Assembly: GCA_034433995.1 (NCBI GenBank)
Contig: DAOTZU010000208.1
Coordinates: 1 to 5,676, forward strand
Reading direction: 5' to 3'
DNA: 5,676 bases
Source of the DNA: DAOTZU01 sp034433995
Lineage (GTDB): Bacteria; Chloroflexota; Anaerolineae; UBA1429
A program made the translations under genes and the position numbers. Below, piece by piece: positions 1 through 5,676 of the stretch (positions are counted from its first letter, which is position 1; each line of letters begins with the position of its first letter). The notes under the pieces were generated by a model, which had not been told where the DNA came from, did no database searches, and saw only the letters and a program-made list of their open reading frames with translations.

Positions 1-1410
1 CTGCTCAACGCTTTGGCCAATGTGCTCATCGAGGAAGACCTGTACGACAAGCAATACGTGGCCGAGCGCACCGAGGGGTTCGAGGATTTGAAGGCCATGG
101 TGGCCAAATATACCCCTGAGCGCGCCGCCGAGATCACCGGCGTGCCCGCCGAGGATATTCGCCAGGCGGCCCGTATCCTGGCGGCCAACCGCCCCGGCGC
201 GCTGCTCTACGCCATGGGCATCACCCAGCACACCACAGGGCACCAAAACGTGCAGGCCTGCGCCAATTTGCAGATGCTGCTGGGCAACGTGGGCGTGCCG
301 GGCGGCGGCGTCAACCCGTTGCGCGGGCAGAACAACGTTCAGGGCGCCTGCGACATGGGCTGTCTGCCCAACGTCTACACCGCCTATCAGGCCGTCACCA
401 ACGCCGAGGTGCAGGCCAAGTTCCAGAACGCCTGGGGCAAGACCTCCGACAACCGGGTAGGGTTGACGGTGGTGGAGATGCTCAACGCCGCCGAACGCGG
501 CGAGATCAAGGGGTTGTTCGTGTTGGGCGAGAACCCCGGCATGACGGACCCCGACCTCAACCACGCCCGACGCGCGTTGGAGGCCTTGGAGTTCTTGGTG
601 GTGCAAGAGATCTTTCCCAGCGAGACCACGCCTTACGCCGACGTGATCCTGCCCGGCGTCTCCTTTGCCGAAAAGGAGGGCACCTACACCAACACCGAGC
701 GCCGTGTGCAGATGGTGCGCCCGGCGCTGAGGGCGCCCGGCCAGGCGCGGCCCGATTGGGAGATCCTCGCCGATCTGGGGCGGCGCATCCAGACACGCTT
801 GGGGCTCGACCCCAAAGCGGCGCCCTATGCCTCGTGGGAATATGCGGGGCCCCATGATATCTGGCAAGAGATCAGGGCACTGACGCCCAGCTACGCGGGC
901 ATCTCCTACGAGCGTATCCAGCAAAAGGGCCTGCAATGGCCTTGCCCGGCGGAGGACCATCCCGGCACGCCGATCCTCCACAAGGGCAAGTTCGCCCGCG
1001 GCCTGGGGCGCTTTAACCCGGTGGAGTGGCTGCCGCCCCACGAGCAACCCGATGCCGAGTATCCCTTTGTGCTCACCACCGGCCGGGTGCTCTACCAGTT
1101 CCATTCCGGCACCATGACCCGCCGCTCCAAGGGGCTGAACGAGATCTACCCCGAGGCCAAGGTGGAGCTGAATCCGCTGGATGCCCGGGCTTTAAAGGTC
1201 TCCGATGGGGATCTCGTGCGCGTCACCTCGCGCCGCGGCCAAGTGGTGGCCAAGGCAGAGGTGGTGGACCGCACCGACCAGGGGGTGGTCTTTATCACCT
1301 TCCACTTTGCCGAGGCGGCCGCGAACCTGCTGACCATCGCCGCCCTGGACCCGGTGGCCAAGATCCCCGAATACAAGGTCTGCGCCGTCAAGGTGGAGCG
1401 CGTCGGCTGA
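1..1410 (+). CDS. fdhA: Formate dehydrogenase catalytic (alpha) subunit, FdhA/FdhF-like, 5'-partial (C-terminal 469 residues)
   Basis: This subunit interconverts formate and CO2 at a Mo/W-bis(pyranopterin guanine dinucleotide) centre, probably in the cytoplasm as part of an NAD-, ferredoxin- or hydrogenase-linked complex. Frame 1 is open from base 1, so the gene begins upstream; the TTG at 13 is not a real start. Numbering visible residues from base 1, the RGQNNVQGACDMG block at about 108-120 carries the Arg and Gln that match E. coli FdhF Arg333 and Gln335 at the active site. LGENPGMTDPD (about 175-185) and the VILPGVSFAEKEGTYTNTERR region (about 215-235) are typical of the family. From about 350 to the end lies the molydopterin-dinucleotide-binding domain, with TTGRVLYQFHSGTMTRR and a C-terminus ending PEYKVCAVKVE. 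By comparison with FdhF (715 residues), at least 225 N-terminal residues are missing, including the [4Fe-4S] cysteines and the catalytic Cys or Sec plus His. Sec or Cys usage, metal and electron acceptor therefore cannot be decided. A focA-like gene and fdhD downstream support the assignment. Confidence 0.95.
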   Translation: MLNALANVLIEEDLYDKQYVAERTEGFEDLKAMVAKYTPERAAEITGVPAEDIRQAARILAANRPGALLYAMGITQHTTGHQNVQACANLQMLLGNVGVPGGGVNPLRGQNNVQGACDMGCLPNVYTAYQAVTNAEVQAKFQNAWGKTSDNRVGLTVVEMLNAAERGEIKGLFVLGENPGMTDPDLNHARRALEALEFLVVQEIFPSETTPYADVILPGVSFAEKEGTYTNTERRVQMVRPALRAPGQARPDWEILADLGRRIQTRLGLDPKAAPYASWEYAGPHDIWQEIRALTPSYAGISYERIQQKGLQWPCPAEDHPGTPILHKGKFARGLGRFNPVEWLPPHEQPDAEYPFVLTTGRVLYQFHSGTMTRRSKGLNEIYPEAKVELNPLDARALKVSDGDLVRVTSRRGQVVAKAEVVDRTDQGVVFITFHFAEAAANLLTIAALDPVAKIPEYKVCAVKVERVG

Positions 1411-1419
1411 GTTCTTTAT

Positions 1420-1453
1420 CCCATCGGGCGCGTACCTTGGCGCGCCCGATGGG
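1420..1453 (+). terminator. Perfect GC-rich hairpin just after the fdhA stop; likely terminator or mRNA 3'-end structure
   Basis: A perfect 13-bp inverted repeat pairs 1420-1432 (CCCATCGGGCGCG) with 1441-1453 (CGCGCCCGATGGG) around an 8-base loop (1433-1440). It starts 10 bases after the TGA of the formate dehydrogenase gene. The position and strength fit a transcription end or an RNA-stabilising 3' structure. There is no T-run after the 3' arm (the next bases are GTTAACCC), so it is not a textbook intrinsic terminator. It may be leaky, factor-assisted, or only block 3' exonucleases so that the upstream mRNA is more stable. Confidence 0.6.
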
Positions 1454-1580
1454 GTTAACCCAATAGCATTGCGCTCAAAGGAGGTGGGCAGGGGAAGCGG
1501 TCAGGTTTTGGGTTCGGCAACGAGAGCAACGGTACGATGCATGATGCAGAGGGGGATTTCACGTCACGCATCCACAGCTC

Positions 1581-1587
1581 AGGAGGA
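1581..1587 (+). promoter_or_regulatory. Ribosome binding site of the formate channel gene
   Basis: AGGAGGA lies 6-7 bases before the ATG at 1594, an ideal Shine-Dalgarno match and spacing. It settles the start at 1594 rather than the in-frame ATG at 1537, which would add 19 residues (beginning MHDAEGDF) that do not look like the N-terminus of the family and which has no comparable site in front of it. Confidence 0.85.
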
Positions 1588-1593
1588 AGGGAA

Positions 1594-2376
1594 ATGCCAT
1601 TCAAATCACCGAAAGCCATCGTTGAGGCCGTCAGCACGGCAGGTTGTGCCAAGGCCGACCTTTCGTTCCCCAAACAAGTCGCCTTGGGCTTCCTGGCCGG
1701 GGCGTTCATCGCTATCGGAGGCTTGCTGGCCATCGTCGTCGGGCGCGGCAGCCCGGAATTGATGAAGGCCAACCCCGGTTTGGCCAAATTCGTCTTTGGC
1801 GCGGTCTTCCCTGTAGGCCTTATGTTGGTGGTCATCGCCGGAGCGGAGCTCTTTACCGGCAACACTGCGGTGATCATGCCCGCCTGCCTCTCCAAGGCAG
1901 CCCGCTGGAAGGGCCTGTTCCGCAACTGGGTCGTGGTCTATCTTTCCAACTTTATCGGCTCGCTCTTTGTGGCGTTATTCCTTGCCTATTGGAGCGGCAT
2001 CGTCAAGGGCGGCGACCTGGGCAAAGCTGCAGCGGCCATTGCCGAGGCCAAGGTAAATGCCGGATGGTGGCAGGTGTTCCTGCGGGGCATCGGCTGCAAC
2101 TGGCTGGTCTGCTTGGCCGTCTGGTTGGCCGTGGCCTCCGATGACGTCATCGGCAAGATCTGGGGCATCTGGTTCCCCATCATGGCCTTTGTGACCCTCG
2201 GCTTTGAGCACTCGGTGGCCAATATGTTCTTCATCCCCTTGGGGATGTTCAACGGGGCCAACGTGACCATCGGCCAGTTCCTGTGGAACAACCTGGTGCC
2301 GGCCACCTTGGGCAACATCATCGGTGGCGCGGGGCTGGTGGGCGGCCTCTATTGGTGGATCTACGGCCGGGACTAG
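1594..2376 (+). CDS. focA: Formate/nitrite transporter (FNT family), FocA-like formate channel
   Basis: The product (260 residues) is a polytopic inner-membrane FNT protein; members are pentamers in which each subunit conducts formate or a similar small anion. Six membrane segments can be read at about 28-50, 66-97, 110-134, 157-180, 187-215 and 228-255. Segment 2 is broken by the IAGAELFTGN stretch (81-90), whose Thr88 matches the omega-loop Thr91 of E. coli FocA. Segment 5 is broken at GFEHSVANMFFIPLG (203-217), whose His206 matches the central pore His209. The GIGCNWLVCLAVW stretch (165-177) is also characteristic. The length is normal for the family and no key residue is missing. The start is set by the AGGAGGA site. 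The gene lies 183 bases after the formate dehydrogenase gene and upstream of fdhD, which favours formate over nitrite or hydrosulfide as substrate; that choice is inferred from context. The sequence does not tell import from export. Confidence 0.93.
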   Translation: MPFKSPKAIVEAVSTAGCAKADLSFPKQVALGFLAGAFIAIGGLLAIVVGRGSPELMKANPGLAKFVFGAVFPVGLMLVVIAGAELFTGNTAVIMPACLSKAARWKGLFRNWVVVYLSNFIGSLFVALFLAYWSGIVKGGDLGKAAAAIAEAKVNAGWWQVFLRGIGCNWLVCLAVWLAVASDDVIGKIWGIWFPIMAFVTLGFEHSVANMFFIPLGMFNGANVTIGQFLWNNLVPATLGNIIGGAGLVGGLYWWIYGRD

Positions 2377-2401
2377 GTTCCCGCCTTGCGTTGACATGGG
2401 G

Positions 2402-2437
2402 CGCGGACGTGCCTCCCAAGCACGTCCGCGTTCTTGT
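2402..2437 (+). terminator. Rho-independent terminator after the formate channel gene
   Basis: A perfect 11-bp inverted repeat pairs 2402-2412 (CGCGGACGTGC) with 2420-2430 (GCACGTCCGCG) around a 7-base loop CTCCCAA. A T-rich tail, TTCTTGT, follows (2431-2437). It starts 25 bases after the focA stop. This is close to a classical intrinsic terminator on the + strand. It sits directly upstream of the fdhD start and so should reduce transcription from focA into fdhD. Confidence 0.75.
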
Positions 2438-2448
2438 GCCTCAGATGT

Positions 2449-2452
2449 GGAG
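2449..2452 (+). promoter_or_regulatory. Putative ribosome binding site of fdhD
   Basis: GGAG lies 8 bases before the ATG at 2461. It is weaker than the site in front of focA but well spaced. It supports ATG 2461 over the in-frame TTG at 2434, which would place the start inside the T-tail of the terminator and add nine residues not expected for the family. Confidence 0.6.
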
Positions 2453-2460
2453 CCAAGCAG

Positions 2461-3303
2461 ATGACGGAAGGTGATCGGCCCACGGCGCGTCGGCGGGTTT
2501 GCGCCGTGCACCAGACGCAGAACGCGGAGCAAGAGATCGAGGTGGTGTTGGAGGAGCCCCTCGCCCTGCACCTCAACGGGCAACAGGTGGCCGTGCTCAT
2601 GCGCCTGCCCGGCCAGGAGAAGGAGCTGGCGGCGGGGTTTTGCCTCAGCGAGGGCTTGGTGAGCGATTTCTCTGGCGTGCTCACCATCCATCACTGCGGC
2701 CAGGGGCTGCCGGTCCCTGGCGAGAAGGCAGGCGCGGAGGGCGGCATCTCGCGGAACCGGGTAGAGGTACGGGCGCGCGAGGACGTCTTGCGTCCGGACG
2801 CCCGGCTAGAGGTGGTGCGCCTCATCCGCGCCGGCTGCGGCGCGGTGGATGTGGCACGCAACGCCCTGAGCCTTGCGCCTGTGGAGGCTGCCTTGCGGGT
2901 GGAGGCTGCCGTTTTCTGGGGCTTGGGCCCGGCCCTGCGCGCCGCCCAAAGCCTCCACGCGGAGGTGGGCGGGGTGCACGCGGCAGGCATCTTTACCGCC
3001 GAGGGGCAGCTCGTGGTCGCCTGCGAGGACATCGGGCGGCACAACGCCGTGGATAAAGCCCTGGGCTATTGCCTTTTGCGCGGCATCCCTTTGGCGGATA
3101 AAATCTTGCTCTCCTCCGGCCGGCTCAGCTACGAGATGGTGGCCAAGGTCGTGCGCCTGGGGCTGCCCATATTGGCCTCCGTCTCGGCGCCCACGGCGCT
3201 GGCCGTGGCGCTGGCCGAGCAGTTTAACGTGACCCTGGTGGGCTATCTGCGCGGCCAAAAGATGACCCTCTATGCCCATCCGGAACGGATCATCCTCCCC
3301 TAA
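2461..3303 (+). CDS. fdhD: FdhD, formate dehydrogenase accessory sulfurtransferase
   Basis: FdhD receives sulfur from a cysteine desulfurase (IscS in E. coli) and passes it to the Mo/W-bisPGD cofactor before insertion into formate dehydrogenase; it acts in the cytoplasm. The product has 280 residues, normal for the family. Family blocks are LPGQEKELAAGFCLSEGLV (49-67), the cysteine loop GCGAVD (125-130), GGVHAAGIF (170-178), CEDIGRHNAVDKALG (188-202), SSGRLSYEMV (218-227), ILASVSAPTALAVALAEQ (237-254) and the C-terminal YAHPERI. The loop keeps the first cysteine (Cys126, equivalent to E. coli Cys121) but has Val129 where E. coli has the second cysteine (Cys124). An 18-bp in-frame near-duplication is seen at 2881-2916. 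The gene starts about 24 bases after a terminator-like hairpin, so it may have its own promoter or rely on readthrough. It converges on the glycosyltransferase gene, and the two stop codons overlap. Confidence 0.96.
   Translation: MTEGDRPTARRRVCAVHQTQNAEQEIEVVLEEPLALHLNGQQVAVLMRLPGQEKELAAGFCLSEGLVSDFSGVLTIHHCGQGLPVPGEKAGAEGGISRNRVEVRAREDVLRPDARLEVVRLIRAGCGAVDVARNALSLAPVEAALRVEAAVFWGLGPALRAAQSLHAEVGGVHAAGIFTAEGQLVVACEDIGRHNAVDKALGYCLLRGIPLADKILLSSGRLSYEMVAKVVRLGLPILASVSAPTALAVALAEQFNVTLVGYLRGQKMTLYAHPERIILP
2881..2916 (+). repeat. Short in-frame direct repeat inside fdhD (18-bp period)
   Basis: GTGGAGGCTGCC occurs at 2881-2892 and again at 2899-2910, offset by 18 bases. It encodes VEAALR followed by VEAAVF (residues 141-152). 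The remaining six bases of the two units differ. This could be a small slippage duplication that added one helical turn and a half, or chance in a GC-rich Ala/Glu-rich helix. It keeps the frame and falls between the cysteine loop and the GGVHAAGIF block. Confidence 0.4.
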
Positions 3304-5663
3304 GGCGCGATCCTGATCTGCTCCAGGGTATAGGCCTTGTCTTGGGCCCAACCATCGGCGCGCAGCACGAGGCGATAAGCGCCCGGCGGTAGCGCCGGGG
3401 GCAGGAAAAGGAGCTGGATATCGCGCACCACCTCGCCCTCGCGCCAGAGGGCCAAGGGAAAGGCCCCGTCCGTCACCCGCAGCTTGTGCTCCCAGAGGTT
3501 CCTCCCCTTGCGGTCTTGAAGCGCCACCACGAATCCCTCCTGGGCCGGCGCGCCCGCGCCTTTTTGCCAAAAGAGGACCAACTTGGCCACATCTCCCGGC
3601 CGTAGCGTCAGTTTGCCCTCGTGCTCGAACCCCAGCCGATGGAGGCTATGCCCCACCAGGCGCAAAGCGCCCCAAGAACTTGCATCCGGGCGCTGAAGAT
3701 CCAGCGCGGATAAAGGCGGCGGCGCCGGGGAGGGCTGGATGGCGACGCGCGCCAACGTAAAGGCATCGCCCAAGGCCTCGCCTGCCCGCCGCACCGGCAA
3801 GCGGCGGCCATCCTCCAAGGCGTAGAGGCCGACGCGCACGGTGTGCTCCCCCGGTGGCGTGCCCGGCGGGAGCAGGATGCCATAGTTATCGGCGATGATC
3901 TCGCCCGGCTGCCAGGTGGTGGTGGGGCGGAGATCGCCCACCGGCTCGCCATCCCGCTGGCCCACGATGTTGCCTCGGCCATCCACCACGTGAACAAAGA
4001 CTTTGTAGCGCGCCCCGATCCCCTCCTGGGCCCGCCAGAAGAGGGTCAATTGCAGGATGTCGCCGCTGCGCGGCTGGGGCGTGAGAAGCGCGTAACCCAG
4101 AAGCTGGATGCCCCCGCCGTACTCCACCGCCAAAGGTTGGGCGATCTCTTGGGTCGCCACCTGGGGCACGGCATAGACCACCAACCGCACATGGCCGAAC
4201 CAGCTATCCAGGGCCTTGTAGCAACGCCGGTTGAGCCAACCCTCAACAAGGCCTTGGGGATCGCTCTCGTTGGTGGCCCAGAAGATGGCATAGAGCCGTG
4301 GATGGCGGGCGACCATCGCTTCCAAGGCCGCCTCTGTGGCCCCGGGATCCGGAGGCCGTTGGGTCGGGAGGGGGTATTCCGGGAGAGGCCCCCGGTAGTA
4401 ATAATCCACCGTCTCGATCTGCGAGGGGGCGTTGATGAGGATGGCGTCTTGCGGGCCGGCGGTGGCGTTGATGTAGGCGACGATGCCGCGATAGTCGTCG
4501 CGCTGATAGCGCGGGTCGAAATAAAGGGCCCAGAGGGAATAGACCGAGGCCGCGCCGACGGCCAGGGCCAGTGTTCCCGTTCCCGTGGCCCGCAGCCAGC
4601 GCCCGCCACGCCGGCCCAGCCAGCGGCCCAAAACCGCGATCCCTTGGCCCTGCAAGAGATAGTACCCGGGAGAGGCCAAAAGCAAGAACTTGGGCTTGTA
4701 CATGGGCCGCTGCCAAGAGAGCAGGAGCAACATCACCACGGGCACGACCAGATGCAGGGCTGCCCACACCTTGGGCGTTGGCGAAGGAGCGTCGCGCTCT
4801 ACCGTATCCTTGCCCAGAAGGCCCGGCAGGAGGAGGAGCGTCAAGATGAGGACGGCGAGATCGACCCAAGCCCCGCCCTCAACCGTCACGCCCAGGGCCA
4901 AGACCCGGGCCATCTGCGGCAACAGCTCCCCCGGCCCCAGGGCCGGGCTGACGGCGGGCCAATTGCGCAGCGATGGCGCCGAGAGCAGGAGCCAAGGGAC
5001 ATATCCCGCCACCAGCGCCCCTTGCACAAGGCCCCAGCGCGCCAAGCTGCGCCAGCGCCCTTTTTTAGGGAGATGGTACCAGCCCCAAAGAAAGGCGACA
5101 TTCTGGGCCAACACCAGGGTAAAGGCGAGATAATGGCTGTAGAGGGCGGCCACCGTGGCGCTGAGGTAGAGGGCCACCCACCCCTTCCTGGCTCGCCAGG
5201 ACCCGGCCAGGCCCTCGCCCGCCAGCAGGCGCTGCGCAGCCAAGAGGGAGATGGCGCCCCACAAGGTCACCCAGATGTACATCCGCGCCTCTTGGGCATA
5301 GTACACCTGAAAGGGCGAAAGGGCCGCAAAAAGGGTTGCCCAAAGCGCCGCTCCGGGGCCAGAAAATCGCCGGGCCAGGAGGTACGTCACGCCCACCAGG
5401 AGCAGGCCCGCCAACACGGAGAGGCTGCGCACGGCAGATTCCCCGGTGCCCACCCGGCGCACCCAAAAGTGCAACAGATAGTAATACAGCGGGGGATGGA
5501 TATCCGCGGCGGCGTTGCGGGTGATGGTGGCCAGATCCCTCTGGGCCAAGGCCACGCTGGTGCCCTCGTCGTTCCACAGGCTCTGGGCGTCCAGGCGGTA
5601 GAGGCGCAGGCCCAAGGCCAAGCAAAGGATGACCACGAGGGCCGCCAACTCTCGGGGGCGCAC
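3300..5663 (-). CDS. GT39/PMT-like polytopic membrane glycosyltransferase with a duplicated soluble C-terminal module
   Basis: GT-C glycosyltransferases of this group use a polyprenyl-phosphate-linked sugar as donor and act on the outer face of the membrane. The product has 787 residues from GTG 5663. After a first hydrophobic helix (about 7-20), the loop RLYRLDAQSLWNDE (20-33) carries the Asp-Glu pair (D32, E33) expected at the GT39 active site. IHPPLYYYLLHFW (55-67) and YYAQEARMYIW (121-131) are further family motifs. Roughly ten more hydrophobic segments follow up to about 380, including KPKFLLLASPGYYLL (323-337). Residues about 385-500 form a soluble domain (RDDYRGIVAYI, then a YYYRG segment). 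Two related, probably beta-sandwich modules follow at about 517-640 and 660-787. The acceptor (lipid, protein or polysaccharide) is unknown. The frame stays open to the window edge and no Shine-Dalgarno is visible before the GTG, so the true start may lie further upstream. It faces the formate genes and has no evident functional link with them. Confidence 0.85.
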   Translation of the reverse strand: MRPRELAALVVILCLALGLRLYRLDAQSLWNDEGTSVALAQRDLATITRNAAADIHPPLYYYLLHFWVRRVGTGESAVRSLSVLAGLLLVGVTYLLARRFSGPGAALWATLFAALSPFQVYYAQEARMYIWVTLWGAISLLAAQRLLAGEGLAGSWRARKGWVALYLSATVAALYSHYLAFTLVLAQNVAFLWGWYHLPKKGRWRSLARWGLVQGALVAGYVPWLLLSAPSLRNWPAVSPALGPGELLPQMARVLALGVTVEGGAWVDLAVLILTLLLLPGLLGKDTVERDAPSPTPKVWAALHLVVPVVMLLLLSWQRPMYKPKFLLLASPGYYLLQGQGIAVLGRWLGRRGGRWLRATGTGTLALAVGAASVYSLWALYFDPRYQRDDYRGIVAYINATAGPQDAILINAPSQIETVDYYYRGPLPEYPLPTQRPPDPGATEAALEAMVARHPRLYAIFWATNESDPQGLVEGWLNRRCYKALDSWFGHVRLVVYAVPQVATQEIAQPLAVEYGGGIQLLGYALLTPQPRSGDILQLTLFWRAQEGIGARYKVFVHVVDGRGNIVGQRDGEPVGDLRPTTTWQPGEIIADNYGILLPPGTPPGEHTVRVGLYALEDGRRLPVRRAGEALGDAFTLARVAIQPSPAPPPLSALDLQRPDASSWGALRLVGHSLHRLGFEHEGKLTLRPGDVAKLVLFWQKGAGAPAQEGFVVALQDRKGRNLWEHKLRVTDGAFPLALWREGEVVRDIQLLFLPPALPPGAYRLVLRADGWAQDKAYTLEQIRIAP
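3303..4115 (-). other. Coding region for two tandem related C-terminal modules of the glycosyltransferase
   Basis: Residues about 517-640 (4115 down to 3744) and 660-787 (3686 down to 3303) share an order of motifs: L-x-G-x-x-L, then GD plus a hydrophobic strand ending LFW, then F-x-V-x-x-x-D-x-x-G, then W-x-x-GE-hydrophobic-x-x-D, then LPP-x-x-x-PPG. They are joined by a proline-rich linker (PSPAPPP, 644-650). The pattern suggests paired extracellular beta-sandwich domains that arose by duplication. The second copy is more diverged and lacks the GQRDGEPVGDLRPTT stretch of the first. Function is unknown; carbohydrate or acceptor binding is a guess. Confidence 0.6.
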
Positions 5664-5676
5664 GGGCGTGCTAGCC

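Noticed and set aside
1408..1453. TGA of the dehydrogenase gene followed closely by a hairpin, possibly a selenocysteine insertion site
   Set aside because: The protein already ends at the normal family C-terminus (KVCAVKVERVG). Reading through adds only 15 codons before a TAA at 1456. The hairpin is a perfect stem without the bulge and apical loop expected of a bacterial SECIS.
1508..1538. Possible focA promoter: TTGGGT with TACGAT
   Set aside because: Only 3/6 and 4/6 consensus matches with a 19-base spacer; this is too weak to call in a GC-rich genome.
1537..1593. Longer focA product starting at ATG 1537
   Set aside because: There is no good ribosome site in front of it and the extra residues are not family-like, whereas AGGAGGA precedes ATG 1594 at ideal spacing.
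1411..1593. A riboswitch (for example a molybdenum-cofactor type) in the focA leader
   Set aside because: Apart from the hairpin at 1420-1453, I could not recognise the conserved core of any riboswitch class I know by eye. A covariance-model search would be decisive.
1469..1762. Open frame of 97 codons overlapping the start of focA
   Set aside because: Its composition is that of a GC-rich shadow frame (Arg/Ser/Pro-rich, no domain), and most of it lies inside the clearly real focA in another frame.
2391..2419. TTGACA as a -35 element for an fdhD promoter
   Set aside because: The hexamer is a perfect consensus, but the bases 16-18 downstream fall in the loop of the terminator (CTCCCAA) and do not resemble a -10 element.
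4243..4869. Long alternative frames within the glycosyltransferase gene, on both strands
   Set aside because: They are Arg/Pro/Gly/Ala-rich frames with no recognisable motif, opposite or overlapping a frame with clear GT39 motifs; high G+C explains them.

Overview
The window reads as bacterial chromosomal DNA with high G+C. It holds a formate-metabolism cluster on the + strand (1..3303) and, facing it, one large membrane glycosyltransferase gene on the - strand (3300..5663). The large GT-C enzyme with a doubled soluble C-terminal module, next to a FdhF-like formate dehydrogenase, resembles genes I associate with Chloroflexota (Anaerolineae-like). That is a lineage guess from protein style, not a measured placement.

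Layout: (1) 1..1410 is the C-terminal part of a molybdopterin/tungstopterin formate dehydrogenase catalytic subunit, cut by the left window edge. It is followed by a perfect 13-bp-stem hairpin. (2) A 183-bp gap contains that hairpin and an orphan perfect Shine-Dalgarno-like sequence. (3) 1594..2376 is a FocA/NirC-type formate channel with a strong ribosome binding site. It is followed by an 11-bp-stem hairpin with a T-rich tail that looks like an intrinsic terminator. (4) 2461..3303 is FdhD, the sulfur carrier that activates the formate dehydrogenase cofactor. It starts only about 24 bases after the terminator tail. (5) 3300..5663, on the - strand, is a GT39/PMT-like polytopic glycosyltransferase whose stop codon overlaps the fdhD stop by 4 bases. 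Its true start may lie beyond the right edge.

The three + strand genes fit together: FocA moves formate across the membrane, the dehydrogenase interconverts formate and CO2, and FdhD supplies the sulfur ligand needed for an active Mo/W-bisPGD cofactor. Whether the system oxidises formate or makes it from CO2 cannot be read here, because the electron-transfer subunits and the catalytic Cys/Sec lie outside the window. The glycosyltransferase has no evident link to formate and is probably an unrelated transcription unit.

I see no mobile element, CRISPR array, tRNA or rRNA, and no convincingly new system. The points most worth a second look are the terminator between focA and fdhD, the orphan Shine-Dalgarno-like sequence, the single-cysteine FdhD loop, the overlapping convergent stops, and the duplicated module of the glycosyltransferase.
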